Below, in pieces: positions 15,898 through 29,682 of a DNA stretch of 64,000 bases. How positions within the stretch are numbered: position 1 is the first letter of the stretch; every line of letters starts with the position of its first letter. The DNA is from Vulcaniibacterium gelatinicum (GTDB lineage Bacteria > Pseudomonadota > Gammaproteobacteria > Xanthomonadales > Xanthomonadaceae), in the NCBI RefSeq assembly GCF_008033445.1, contig NZ_VNKO01000005.1, positions 1-64,000 on the forward strand, written 5' to 3'. The translations under genes and the position numbers were made by a program. The notes below the pieces were generated by a model. It had not been told where the DNA came from. It ran no database searches and was given only the letters and a program-made list of their open reading frames with translations.

Positions 15898-16977
15898 TTG
15901 TCCCCCACCCTCCAGAACGACCGCCTGCTGCGCGCCCTGCGCCGCGAACCCGTGGACTGCACGCCGGTGTGGCTGATGCGCCAGGCCGGCCGCTACCTGC
16001 CCGAGTACCGCGCCACCCGCGCCCGCGCCGGCAGCTTCCTGGCGATGGCCAAGACCCCCGAGCTCGCCTGCGAGGTCACCCTGCAGCCGCTGGCGCGCTT
16101 CCCGCTGGATGCGGCGATCCTGTTCTCCGACATCCTCACCATCCCCGACGCGATGGGCCTGGGCCTGTACTTCGCCGAGGGCGAGGGGCCCAAGTTCGAA
16201 CGCCCGGTGCGCAGCGCCGCCGACATCGCCCGGCTCGGCGTGCCCGACATGGAGACCGAGCTGCGCTACGTGATGGACGCGGTGCGCCTGATCCGGCGCG
16301 AACTGCATGGTCGGGTGCCGCTGATCGGCTTCTCCGGCAGCCCGTGGACCCTGGCCTGCTACATGGTCGAGGGCGGCGGCAGCGAGAACTTCGCGAAGAT
16401 CAAGGCGCTGGCGCTCAACGACCCGGTTGCGCTGCACCGGCTGCTGGCGGTGAACACCGACGCGGTGATCGCCTACCTCGCCGCGCAGCGCGCGGCCGGC
16501 GCGCAGGTGCTGCAGGTGTTCGACACCTGGGGCGGCGTGCTCTCGCCGGCGATGTACCGCGAATTCTCCCTGCCCTACCTCGCCCGCATCGCGCGCGAGC
16601 TGGAACGCGGCGAGGGCGCGGCGCGCACGCCGCTGATCCTGTTCGGCCGCGGCAACGCGCCCTACCTGGAGGAACTGGCCGCGAGCGGCGCCGAAGGCGT
16701 GGGCGTGGACTGGCTGGTCGGCCTGGACGAGGCCGCGCGCCGCGCGCAGGGCCGGGTGGCGCTGCAGGGCAACCTGGATCCGGCGGTGCTGTACGGCTCG
16801 CCGGAGGCGATCCGCGCCAGCGTGCGCGCCACCCTCGACGCCTACGCCGCCGGCAACGGCGGCTCGCGCGAAGGCCACGTGTTCAACCTCGGCCACGGCC
16901 TGGCGCCGGACATGTCGCCGGGCCACGTGGCGGTGCTGGTGGAGGAAGTGCACGCCTGGAGCGCGCGCACGTCGTGA
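15898..16977 (+). CDS. hemE: Uroporphyrinogen decarboxylase
   Basis: HemE decarboxylates the four acetate side chains of uroporphyrinogen III in heme synthesis. Starting at TTG 15898, with GAGG 5 nt upstream, the product has 359 residues, the normal length. The first ATG in frame lies well inside the conserved N-terminus, so the TTG start is needed. Signature [16 protein letters not shown] is complete, as are [13 protein letters not shown] and [22 protein letters not shown] is near the end. Eleven bases after the stop begins palindrome copy B. Confidence 0.95.
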   Translation: MSPTLQNDRLLRALRREPVDCTPVWLMRQAGRYLPEYRATRARAGSFLAMAKTPELACEVTLQPLARFPLDAAILFSDILTIPDAMGLGLYFAEGEGPKFERPVRSAADIARLGVPDMETELRYVMDAVRLIRRELHGRVPLIGFSGSPWTLACYMVEGGGSENFAKIKALALNDPVALHRLLAVNTDAVIAYLAAQRAAGAQVLQVFDTWGGVLSPAMYREFSLPYLARIARELERGEGAARTPLILFGRGNAPYLEELAASGAEGVGVDWLVGLDEAARRAQGRVALQGNLDPAVLYGSPEAIRASVRATLDAYAAGNGGSREGHVFNLGHGLAPDMSPGHVAVLVEEVHAWSARTS

Positions 16978-16994
16978 AAGGGTCATGAAAGGGG

Positions 16995-20522
<3,528 letters not shown>

Positions 20523-20666
20523 CGTCCATCCCCTGGCGCCGTGCGCAGGGCGAAGGCCGCGTGGCCACGCCCCTGGCGCTCCCCGCGCGCATGCTGGCAA
20601 GCCCCGGCCCGCGCCGCAAGCCGCGGGCGCACCGCAGCGTTGCATCCGCGTTGCCGGAGCAGGGCC

Positions 20667-20672
20667 TATCAT
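20667..20672 (+). promoter_or_regulatory. -10 box (TATCAT) of the yceI operon
   Basis: TATCAT lies six bases before the ATG at 20679, with no Shine-Dalgarno between them. It would drive the yceI-cytochrome b561-yceI operon as a leaderless transcript. Confidence 0.5.
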
Positions 20673-20678
20673 CCGGCC

Positions 20679-21347
20679 ATGGCCGCCCGCATCCCGCTGC
20701 TCTGCCTGCCGCTGGCGCTGCTGTCCGCCGCGGCCGCCGCCGCGCCCGCGCGCTACGTGCTCGATCCGGTGCACACCCGGATCGTGTTCGCGGTCAGCCA
20801 TGCCGGCTTCTCGGACGCGCTGGGCACGATCTCCGGCAGCACCGGCACGCTCGAGTTCGATCCCGAGGACTGGACCACGGCCCGGCTCGAGGTGCGCGTG
20901 CCGCTCGCGCGCCTGGATCTGGGCGACGCGAAATGGAACGCGGCCGCGCTGGCCGGCACCCTGCTCGACGCGCAGCGGCACCCGGAAGCGCGCTTCGTCT
21001 CCACCTCGGTGCAGCCGCAGGCGGAGAACCGCGCCTGCGTGTGCGGCGAGCTGACCCTGCGCGGGGTGACCCGCCCGCTGTGCCTGGACGTCACCCTCAA
21101 CGCACTCAAGCGCCATCCGCTGCCGCCGTTCCGGCGCACCGCCGGCTTCTCCGCCACCGCCACGCTCAGCCGCGCCGAGTTCGGCATCACCGCATGGGAA
21201 TCGGTGATCGGCGACACCGTCGAGCTGCGGATCGAGGCCGAGGCCGTGCGCCAGGGCGGCGCGCCGTCGGATCCCGCACCCGATGCCGGCACGGCCGAAC
21301 CGCCGGACGCCGGGCCGCCTGCATCCGGAGCTCCTCCCGCCGCGTAG
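20679..21347 (+). CDS. YceI family protein (first copy)
   Basis: A 222-residue secreted protein with an alanine-rich signal peptide (residues 1-22). The YceI lipocalin-like barrel starts with YVLDPVHTRIVFAVSH and contains GTLEFDP, DAQRHPEARFVS and LTLRGVTRPLCLDVTLN. YceI relatives bind polyisoprenoids such as ubiquinone in the periplasm. Two cysteines in RACVCGE and one in RPLC are unusual for the family and could form a redox pair. The C-terminus from about residue 195 is a Pro/Ala/Gly-rich tail. Cytochrome b561 and a second YceI follow, so the operon probably handles periplasmic quinone or electron transfer. Confidence 0.88.
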   Translation: MAARIPLLCLPLALLSAAAAAAPARYVLDPVHTRIVFAVSHAGFSDALGTISGSTGTLEFDPEDWTTARLEVRVPLARLDLGDAKWNAAALAGTLLDAQRHPEARFVSTSVQPQAENRACVCGELTLRGVTRPLCLDVTLNALKRHPLPPFRRTAGFSATATLSRAEFGITAWESVIGDTVELRIEAEAVRQGGAPSDPAPDAGTAEPPDAGPPASGAPPAA

Positions 21348-21357
21348 CTCCCCCGCC

Positions 21358-21951
21358 ATGAACCTGAAGAACACACCCGAACGCTGGGGCCCGGTCAGCC
21401 AGTTGCTGCACTGGCTGATCGTGCTGCTGATCCTGGGCCAGGGCATCGTCGGCCTGCTGATGGTCGAGATGCGCAACAGCCCCGACAAGATCCAGGTGTA
21501 CGCGCTGCACAAGTCGTTCGGCCTGACCGTGCTGGCGCTGGCGTTGCTGCGCTTGCTGTGGCGTCTGTACGCGGGCACGCCGCGGCCCGTGCCCGGCACG
21601 CCGCCCTGGCAGGAGCGCATCGCCGCGCTGATGCACGGGGCGCTGTACGCGCTGCTGTTTGCGGTCCCGCTCAGCGGCTGGGTGCTCAACTCCGCCGCCG
21701 GGTTCCCGCTGCAGTGGTTCGGCCTGTTCAACCTGCCGGCGATCGCGGGCAAGGACCACGCCCTGCATGAGCTGGCCGAGGACGTGCACGAGTGGCTGTT
21801 CTGGCTGCTGGTCGCGCTCGCCCTGCTGCATGCGGCCGCCGCCGTGTACCACCACCTGGTCCAGCGCGACGCCACGCTCGCGCGCATGCTGCCGCGCGGC
21901 TGGCTGCGCGCCGAGCCATCCCCCGCCCCGGAGCCCCGTGATGCCGCGTAA
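21358..21951 (+). CDS. Cytochrome b561 family membrane protein
   Basis: A 197-residue diheme cytochrome b561 (prokaryotic Cyt_b561/CybB type) in the inner membrane. Four hydrophobic segments are visible, with heme-ligand histidines in SQLLHWLIVLL, YALHKSFGLTVL, LMHGALYALLF and VHEWLFWLLVALALLHAAAA. It would pass electrons between quinol and periplasmic acceptors such as superoxide. It lies 10 bp after the first yceI and overlaps the second by 11 nt. This trio is a recurrent proteobacterial operon. Confidence 0.9.
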   Translation: MNLKNTPERWGPVSQLLHWLIVLLILGQGIVGLLMVEMRNSPDKIQVYALHKSFGLTVLALALLRLLWRLYAGTPRPVPGTPPWQERIAALMHGALYALLFAVPLSGWVLNSAAGFPLQWFGLFNLPAIAGKDHALHELAEDVHEWLFWLLVALALLHAAAAVYHHLVQRDATLARMLPRGWLRAEPSPAPEPRDAA

Positions 21952-22549
21952 CCTTCTGCCGCTCGCCGTCCTGCTGCTGTCCGCACTGTCCCTGCCGGCA
22001 CGCGCCGCCGATTACGTGCAGGCGCCCGGCTCGACCCTGACCTTCGCCGGCAGCTATCAGGGCGAGACCTTCACCGGGCGCTTCCCCGACTTCAGCACCC
22101 GCCTGCGCTTCGATCCGAAGCAGCTCGGGCAGGCGCGCCTGGACGTCGCCATCCCGCTCGCCTCCGCCACCACCGGCGTGGCCGACTTCGATGCCGAGTT
22201 GCACGGCGGCGCGTTCTTCGACGTCTCGCGCTTCCCGCAGGCGCGCTACACCGCGACCCGGTTCCGCGCCCTCGGCGGCAACCGCTACGCCGCCGACGGC
22301 GTGCTCACCCTGCGCGGGGTGAGCAAGCCGGTCACGCTCACCTTCACCTGGACCCCGGGGGCCAAGCCGGTGCTGGCCGGCAAGGCCACGGTCAAGCGCC
22401 TGGAGTTCGGCGTCGGCGGTGGTGAGTGGGCCGACACCGAGCTGCTGCCGGATGCGATCGCGGTCAGCGCCAAGGTGGTGTTCGCGCCGGCGAAGACGCA
22501 GGCCGCGCCGGCATCCGGCGCCAGGCCGGCGCCCGCCGGCTCGCGCTAG
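21941..22549 (+). CDS. YceI family protein (second copy)
   Basis: A 202-residue periplasmic YceI protein with a clear signal peptide cleaved near ARA-A (about residue 22). The barrel is canonical: YVQAPGSTLTFAGSYQGE, FTGRFPDFSTRLRFDP, GGAFFDVSRFPQARYTATRF and LTLRGVSKPVTLTFTW. ATG 21941 has GGAG 6 nt upstream and overlaps the cytochrome b561 gene by 11 nt, so the two are coupled. It is only loosely similar to the upstream YceI, so the pair is not a recent duplication. Its stop codon shares a CTAG with the stop of the convergent glutaredoxin-like gene. Confidence 0.9.
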   Translation: MPRNLLPLAVLLLSALSLPARAADYVQAPGSTLTFAGSYQGETFTGRFPDFSTRLRFDPKQLGQARLDVAIPLASATTGVADFDAELHGGAFFDVSRFPQARYTATRFRALGGNRYAADGVLTLRGVSKPVTLTFTWTPGAKPVLAGKATVKRLEFGVGGGEWADTELLPDAIAVSAKVVFAPAKTQAAPASGARPAPAGSR

Positions 22550-22791
22550 CGCTGCAGCCAGCGCGCCACCGCCGCGGCGTCGAACGGCCAGTCCAGCTCC
22601 TCGCCGCGCACCGCGTCGCGCAGCACCGGAACGCGCGTGCCGTAGCGGGCCTCGAGCGTGTCGTCACCGTCGATGAACACGCTGTCGAACTCCGGCACCC
22701 GGGCCGCGGCCAGCACCTCCAGCGCCAGGTCGCAGAGGTGGCAGTCGTCGCGCTGGTACAACAGCAGCGAGGGCGCGGGAACGTGCGTCAC
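22546..22791 (-). CDS. Glutaredoxin-like thiol-redox protein
   Basis: An 81-residue thioredoxin-fold protein of the small glutaredoxin-like (DUF836) type. The active-site motif is CHLC (Cys17, Cys20) after LLLYQRDD. The cis-proline region is RVPVLRD, followed by ELDWPFDAAAVARWL. It begins with GTG 22791, since no in-frame ATG is near. It is divergent from sdaA and shares an overlapping -10 element with it. The function is probably a cytosolic disulfide or glutathione-linked reductase; substrates are unknown. Confidence 0.82.
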   Translation of the reverse strand: MTHVPAPSLLLYQRDDCHLCDLALEVLAAARVPEFDSVFIDGDDTLEARYGTRVPVLRDAVRGEELDWPFDAAAVARWLQR

Positions 22792-22818
22792 GGTACGGTG
22801 CCGTTGCGGAGCGGTGCG

Positions 22819-22825
22819 TAGAATA
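22819..22825. promoter_or_regulatory. Shared bidirectional -10 (TAGAATA) for sdaA and the glutaredoxin gene
   Basis: On the plus strand TAGAAT (22819-22824) serves sdaA with a leader of about 48 nt. The same bases read TATTCT on the minus strand (22825-22820), about 28 nt before the glutaredoxin GTG. Polymerase would bind in either orientation on the same 7 bp. Confidence 0.45.
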
Positions 22826-22878
22826 GCCCTGCCCGCCCCGCTCCGTGGCGGCACCGCAGCATTCCGAGGGCTCCACGC

Positions 22879-24261
<1,383 letters not shown>

Positions 24262-24354
24262 GCCGGCGCCGGCCGGCCCGGCCGGTGGCGGCTCCCCCGC
24301 TCCCGTTGCAGGATCCCCGGACGCGCTTCGCATTCCCGTGATCGGTCGCGGGCG

Positions 24355-24360
24355 TATGAT
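24355..24360 (+). promoter_or_regulatory. -10 box (TATGAT) of the diguanylate cyclase operon
   Basis: TATGAT lies 25 bp before the ATG at 24386. Here a strong Shine-Dalgarno (GGGGGAG, 24374-24380) fills the gap, so this is an ordinary leadered message. Confidence 0.5.
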
Positions 24361-24385
24361 CGGTCTCCGGCCCGGGGGAGTCCGC

Positions 24386-27300
24386 ATGCGGAGCTGGCGG
24401 CCATCGCGATGGCGCACCGCTGCCTTGCTGGCGCTGCTGGCATGCGCGCCGGCGCTGGCCCTGCCCCCAGACAAGGCCTTCACCCATGCCGTGGTGGACC
24501 GCTGGTCGATCCAGGACGGCCTGCCGCAGATCAGCGCCCATACCCTGGCCCAGGACCGCACCGGCTACGTCTGGGTCGGGACGCAGAGCGGGCTGGCCCG
24601 CTTCGACGGCGTCCGGTTCGTTACCTACACCCCGAAGGAAGCCCCGGCGCTGCCGGGGATCTGGGTGCGCACCCTGCTGGCCGGTCGCGACGGGCGGTTG
24701 TGGATCGGCACCTACAAGGGGCTGGCGGTACATGCGGACGGGGAGTTCCGCCCGGTGCCGGCGCAGGCGGCTGCGCGCTACCCCGCCCTCGACATCTTCA
24801 CGCTTGCCGAAACCGCGGACGGGCGGATTCTCGCCGGCACCTCCGAGGGGGTGTTCACGGTGGTGCGGGAGCGCCTGGTGGCGGTGTCCGGCCCGAATCC
24901 GGCGCTGGCCCTGCTGCCGGAAAACGGCACGCTCTGGATCGGCACCACCGGCGCAGTGGTCCGCCGCAGCGCCGGGGGCGAGATGCGCCTGCCGCTGCCC
25001 ACCGGGGCGGAGACGGCGGCGGTGACCCGGCTGGTGCGCGCGCACGGACGCTTGTGGGCCGCGACCTCGCAAGGGCTGATGTGGCTGGGTCAGGACGGCT
25101 GGCAGCGGGTGGCGGAGCTGCCGCTGGGCCGCACGCCGATCACGGCCCTGTTCCTGGACCGCGGCGACAACCTCTGGGTCGGCAGCAATCCGGGGCTCGG
25201 CCGCTGGCGCGACGGGCGGCAGGTCGAGTTCGTCGCCGACAGCCATCCCCGGGCCTTCCCCCAGGTGATCGCGCTGATGGAGGACCGCGAGGGCAGCCTG
25301 TGGCTGGGCAGCCAGATCCACGGCATGGCCCGCGTGTGGAGCGGCTGGACCCGGCGCTACAGCGTCGGCGAGGGGCTGCACGATGCGGTGGTGTGGTCGC
25401 TCTCGCGCGGCCCGGACGGGCGGCTGTGGGTGGGCACCAACAGCGGCGTGAGCCTGCTCGAGAACGGCCGCTACACCCTGCAGGTGCCGGGCGATGCGCT
25501 GCCGCACCCGCACGCCTACAACCTGCTGGCCGAGTCCGACCGGCTCTGGATCGGCACCCGCCGCGGCCTGGTGGTCTGGCGCGACGGACGCCTGAGCACG
25601 CCGCCGGAACTCAGGCCGATGGCGGCGGCGCAGATCAACGGCATCGTGCCCGTGCAGGATGGCAGCGTCTGGTTCCCGACGACCGAAGGCCTGTTCCATC
25701 TCCGCGACGGCCGGCTCACACGCTACGCCCAGGAGGCGGGCCTGCCCGACCCGCGCGTGCGGGTGATCGCCTTCCACCGCGGGCGCCTGCTGCTGGGCAC
25801 GCAATCGGGCCTGTTCGAACTGCGCGACGGCCACGCCGTCGAAGTCGGCCGCGAGCAGGGCCTGCCGCCCGGTCTGGACATCTCCGCGCTGCAACCGCTG
25901 CGCGATGGACGCCTGGTGCTCGGTTCGCTCGACGAACAGTTGTGGGTCGAGGCCGGCGGCCACTGGCACGCCCTGGGCCCGGCGCAGGGCATGCCAAGCA
26001 ACGCGCCGTTCTTCATCGCCGAGCACGACGGCTGGCTGTGGGTGGCCGGCATCCGCGGCATCGCCCGGGTGCCGCTGGCCGACCTGCCGCGCAGCGCGGC
26101 GCCGGTGCGGCGGGTGCGCGGGGAGATGCTGCTCAACGAACGCGGCGACCCCAACGCCGGCCAGCAGGGCTACTGCTGCAACGGCGCCGGCATGTCCAAG
26201 GGATTCCTGCGCGAGGGCGTGCTGTGGCTGCCCTCGCGCGACGGCGTGGTGGCGATGGACACGATGGAGATCCGCAAGAACCCGCTGCCGCCGCCGCTGC
26301 TCGTCGAGGCCGTCGTCGCCGGCGGGGAGCGACTCGTCCCGGCCGGCCGGCCGCTGCAGTTGCCCGCCGGCGCGCGCGACCTGGCGTTCGAGTTCACCGC
26401 GCTGAGCTTCCAGGATCCGCGCAGCCTGCAGCTGCAGTACCGACTGGACGGCTACGACCGCGACTGGCAACCGCTGCCCGACGCGCGCCGGCGCAGCGTC
26501 AACTACACCAACCTGCCGCCCGGCGACTACGTGTTCGAGGTGCGCGGCGCCAACAACGCCGGCGTCTGGAACCCGGCGCCGGCCCAGGCCGCGTTCCGGA
26601 TCCAGCCGTACTTCCACGAGACCGCGCTGTTCCGGCTCCTGCTCGCCGGCGTGGCGGCCACGCTGCTGTACGCCGCCTGGCGTCGTCAGCAGCTGCGGCA
26701 CGCGCGCCAGGCGGCCCTGCTGGAGGCGGAGGTGCGCGCGCGCACCCAGGAACTGCACGCCGCCAACGAGCGGCTGGAGAACGCCAGCCAGACCGATCCG
26801 CTCACCGGGCTGCGCAACCGCCGCTACCTCGCCAACCAGATCCCGGCCGACTTCGCCTACTACGAACGCGAGCAGCGTCGCAGCGGCAACTACGAGCAGG
26901 TGATGGTGTTCGCACTGGTGGACATCGACCGCTTCAAGGCGGTCAACGACATGTACGGCCACGGCGCCGGCGACCGCGTGCTGCAGCAGGCCGGACAGGT
27001 GCTTTCCTCGCTGGTGCGCGGCGGCGACTACATCGCGCGCTGGGGCGGAGAGGAATTCCTGCTGGTGTTCCGGCCCATGCCCAGCCGGCACGCGCTGATC
27101 CTCGGCGAACGCCTGTGCAGCGCCTTCGCCGCGCATCCGTTCGACATCGGCGGCAACCAGCCGCTGTGGCTGACCTGTTCGGTCGGGCTGTCGGAATACC
27201 CGCTGTTCCGCGACCCGGGCCAGCACGTGGGCTGGGAGCAGATGGTGGCTCTGGCCGACGCCGCGCTGTACTGGGTCAAGCAGCACGGCCGCAACGGCTG

Positions 27301-27460
27301 GGCGGCGTTCCGGCCCACGCCGCAGGCCGACGTGGCGCGGCTGGTGCGCGAACTGCACCAGAACGCCGCGCAGCTGCTCGCCGAAGGGCGGGTGCGGCTG
27401 GTGGGCTCGCCGCACGTGCTGCCGCCGCAGGCGACGGAGACGACGGAGGCGACGCCGTGA
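24386..27460 (+). CDS. Diguanylate cyclase with periplasmic propeller sensor
   Basis: A 1024-residue c-di-GMP synthase. A signal peptide (about 1-24) precedes two-component-regulator propeller repeats (VWVGTQSGLARFDGVRF, LWIGTYKGL, LWVGTNSGVSLL, LWIGTRRGLVVW). A Y_Y_Y domain (LQYRLDGYDRDWQPL), one membrane helix near residues 747-769 and a short coiled coil follow. The C-terminal GGDEF domain has GGEEF at 887-891 with the inhibitory RxxD site (RGGD, 878-881) five residues before it, so it should be active and product-inhibited. The sensor architecture is that of the hybrid kinase at 17-20.5 kb with a different output. The next gene, a GGDEF-EAL protein, overlaps it by 4 nt. Confidence 0.93.
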   Translation: MRSWRPSRWRTAALLALLACAPALALPPDKAFTHAVVDRWSIQDGLPQISAHTLAQDRTGYVWVGTQSGLARFDGVRFVTYTPKEAPALPGIWVRTLLAGRDGRLWIGTYKGLAVHADGEFRPVPAQAAARYPALDIFTLAETADGRILAGTSEGVFTVVRERLVAVSGPNPALALLPENGTLWIGTTGAVVRRSAGGEMRLPLPTGAETAAVTRLVRAHGRLWAATSQGLMWLGQDGWQRVAELPLGRTPITALFLDRGDNLWVGSNPGLGRWRDGRQVEFVADSHPRAFPQVIALMEDREGSLWLGSQIHGMARVWSGWTRRYSVGEGLHDAVVWSLSRGPDGRLWVGTNSGVSLLENGRYTLQVPGDALPHPHAYNLLAESDRLWIGTRRGLVVWRDGRLSTPPELRPMAAAQINGIVPVQDGSVWFPTTEGLFHLRDGRLTRYAQEAGLPDPRVRVIAFHRGRLLLGTQSGLFELRDGHAVEVGREQGLPPGLDISALQPLRDGRLVLGSLDEQLWVEAGGHWHALGPAQGMPSNAPFFIAEHDGWLWVAGIRGIARVPLADLPRSAAPVRRVRGEMLLNERGDPNAGQQGYCCNGAGMSKGFLREGVLWLPSRDGVVAMDTMEIRKNPLPPPLLVEAVVAGGERLVPAGRPLQLPAGARDLAFEFTALSFQDPRSLQLQYRLDGYDRDWQPLPDARRRSVNYTNLPPGDYVFEVRGANNAGVWNPAPAQAAFRIQPYFHETALFRLLLAGVAATLLYAAWRRQQLRHARQAALLEAEVRARTQELHAANERLENASQTDPLTGLRNRRYLANQIPADFAYYEREQRRSGNYEQVMVFALVDIDRFKAVNDMYGHGAGDRVLQQAGQVLSSLVRGGDYIARWGGEEFLLVFRPMPSRHALILGERLCSAFAAHPFDIGGNQPLWLTCSVGLSEYPLFRDPGQHVGWEQMVALADAALYWVKQHGRNGWAAFRPTPQADVARLVRELHQNAAQLLAEGRVRLVGSPHVLPPQATETTEATP

Positions 27461-29682
27461 CCGACACGCCGCTGCAACGCCTCGTGCTTGCCCTGATCCT
27501 GACCGGGCTGTACCTGGCGGCGGTGGCGCTGGCCACGCAGTACATCGAATCGCCGGACGACGTGGCGCTGCTGTGGCCGGCCGCGGGCGTGGCGCTGGCC
27601 GCGGTGGCGCGCTTCGGCCCGCGCTGGGCAGTGGTGGTGCCGCTGGCCATGCTGATCGCGCACGCCACCTTCGCGCCGGTGCCGGTCGCGTTCGTGCCCT
27701 GGTCGGCGATGGCCGACCTGGTCGGCGCGCTGGCCGCAGCGGCGTGGATCCACCGCCGCACGCCCGCGCCGGGGCCGATCGCCTACGGGATCCGCCTGAT
27801 GGTGGCGGGCCTGCTGATGTGCGTGGTCAGCGCCGCGATCGGCGTCACCGGCATGTGGCAGTCGGGCATGCTGCCCGCCGCCGCGCTGGGCGATGCCGCG
27901 ATGCGCTGGACGCTCGGCAACTTCCTCGGGGTGGTGGCGGTGGGGCCGGCGCTGGTGCTGCTGGAACGCCGGTTGCGCCACGGCCGCGCCGCGGCCATCG
28001 AGGAAGGCGAGGTATCCGCCGACACGCAGGAGGCGCAGGCCTGGAACGTGGCCCTGGCCGCGAGCTTCCTGCTGATGGCCTGGGGTGCCAGCACCGGCAG
28101 CACTTATGCGCTCGGCCTGACCGGTCTGCCGCTGTCGGTGATGGTGTGGGGCGCGCTGCGCTTCTCGCCGCTGCGCACCGCGGTGGCGGTGATGCTGTCG
28201 GTGCTGCTGATCGGCAGCCTGGCGGGGCTGGGCCTGGCCGGGTTCCGCATGCCCGAGGCCACCCTCGACGCCGCGATCCTGCTGCTGTACCTGTGCGTGT
28301 TCGCGATCCTGCCGATGGTGCTCGCGCTGGCGGTGGCCGAACGCCGCAGCGCCGCCCGCGAGCTGCTGCGGCGCGCCACCACCGACGCGTTGACCGCGCT
28401 GCCCAACCGCGGCGCGTTCGAGGCGCTGGCGCGCGCCGCGCTGCAGGATCCGGCGCATCCGCCGATGGCGCTGGCCTACATCGACCTGGACAACCTCAAG
28501 CTGGTCAACGACACCGCCAGCCATGGCGCCGGCGACGCGCTGATCGGCGCGGTGGCGCATTCGCTCCAGCAGCATCTCGTGCCCGGCGACCTGCTCGGCC
28601 ACTACGGCGGCGACGAATTCGTGGTGCTGCTGCGCAACTGCACCCCGGCCGCGGCGCGCGAACGGGCGCAGGTGCTGCTGCGCGCGGTCGAGGACACCCA
28701 GTGCCGCTTCGGCAACGAACAGCATGGCACCACCGCCAGCATCGGCCTGGTGCCGTTCCGGCCGGAACAGGCACTGTACGCCGAAGTGCTCTCGCAGGCG
28801 GACGCGGCCTGCTTCAGCGCCAAGGAACAGGGCGGCGACCGGGTGGTCGTGGCCGGCATGGCCGCCGGCAGTGCGCTCGCCGACCCGGCCTCCGGCATGC
28901 GCTGGACGGTGCGCCTGCGCGACGCGCTGCAGCACCACGATTTCTCCCTGTACGCGCAGTCCATCGTCCCGCTGCACGCGGACCTGCCGCGCGGCGCGCA
29001 CTTCGAGCTGTTGCTGCGCATGCACGAGCGCGGCAGCGACGCCCTGCACACCCCGGACCGGTTCATCCCGGCCGCCGAGCGCTTCCGCCTCGGCATCCGC
29101 ATCGACCGCGAGGTGGTGCGCATGGCGCTGGCGCAGCTCGACGCCCATGCGCATCTGTTCGACGCGATCACGCTGTGCTCGCTCAACCTCTCGGCCGGGG
29201 CGCTGCTCGACGAGGGCTTCGTGGACTTCGTCGCCGAGCGCCTGCACCGCAGCGCCTTCCCCGCCAGCCGGCTGTGCTTCGAGATCACCGAGACCAGCGC
29301 GATGCGCGACCCGCTGCGCGCGCAGCGGGTGATCGACGACCTGCGCGGGCTCGGCTGCCGCTTCGCCCTGGACGACTTCGGCACCGGCTTCTGCTCGTTC
29401 AGCCAGCTGCGCGCGCTGGACGTGGACTACATCAAGATAGACGGCAGCTTCGTGCGCGACATGCAGAGCTCGCCGCTGGCCGCCGAGGTGGTGCGCTCGA
29501 TCACCCGCATCGCCCACCTGCTGCGCAAGCGCACCATCGCCGAGCACACCGAGAGCGACACGGTGCGCACCGCGCTGACCGCGCTGGGGGTGGACTACGC
29601 CCAGGGCTTCGCCATAGACCACCCGCAGCCGCTGGAGAGCTACCTCGCCGCGCTGCCGGCGCCGAAGCCGGCGACCTCGTAG
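27457..29682 (+). CDS. MASE1-type membrane GGDEF-EAL protein
   Basis: A 741-residue c-di-GMP protein. The N-terminal 290 residues are a multi-helix membrane sensor resembling MASE1 (LLWPAAGVALAAVARFGPRW). Next come a GGDEF domain with intact GGDEF at 384-388 but no RxxD inhibitory site (VPGD instead), and an EAL domain. In the latter the name motif reads ELL (Glu517), with SLNLSAG, EITETS, DDFGTGF, DYIKIDG and AEHTESD retaining metal-binding residues. It could act as cyclase, phosphodiesterase or both. The GTG start overlaps the upstream cyclase stop (GTGA). The 3' end overlaps the convergent hom gene by 43 nt. Confidence 0.9.
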   Translation: MTDTPLQRLVLALILTGLYLAAVALATQYIESPDDVALLWPAAGVALAAVARFGPRWAVVVPLAMLIAHATFAPVPVAFVPWSAMADLVGALAAAAWIHRRTPAPGPIAYGIRLMVAGLLMCVVSAAIGVTGMWQSGMLPAAALGDAAMRWTLGNFLGVVAVGPALVLLERRLRHGRAAAIEEGEVSADTQEAQAWNVALAASFLLMAWGASTGSTYALGLTGLPLSVMVWGALRFSPLRTAVAVMLSVLLIGSLAGLGLAGFRMPEATLDAAILLLYLCVFAILPMVLALAVAERRSAARELLRRATTDALTALPNRGAFEALARAALQDPAHPPMALAYIDLDNLKLVNDTASHGAGDALIGAVAHSLQQHLVPGDLLGHYGGDEFVVLLRNCTPAAARERAQVLLRAVEDTQCRFGNEQHGTTASIGLVPFRPEQALYAEVLSQADAACFSAKEQGGDRVVVAGMAAGSALADPASGMRWTVRLRDALQHHDFSLYAQSIVPLHADLPRGAHFELLLRMHERGSDALHTPDRFIPAAERFRLGIRIDREVVRMALAQLDAHAHLFDAITLCSLNLSAGALLDEGFVDFVAERLHRSAFPASRLCFEITETSAMRDPLRAQRVIDDLRGLGCRFALDDFGTGFCSFSQLRALDVDYIKIDGSFVRDMQSSPLAAEVVRSITRIAHLLRKRTIAEHTESDTVRTALTALGVDYAQGFAIDHPQPLESYLAALPAPKPATS

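Noticed and set aside
20523-22001. Possible N-terminal extension of the hybrid kinase to 22001
   Set aside because: The extension would be antisense to yceI and cytochrome b561 and shows no domain. ATG 20522 has a Shine-Dalgarno and gives a signal peptide.
22801-22878. Riboswitch in the sdaA leader (for example glycine)
   Set aside because: The leader is only about 50 nt and has no tandem aptamer features.
24386-27460. Degenerate GGDEF domain because the motif reads GGEEF
   Set aside because: GGEEF is a fully active variant and the RxxD site is also intact.
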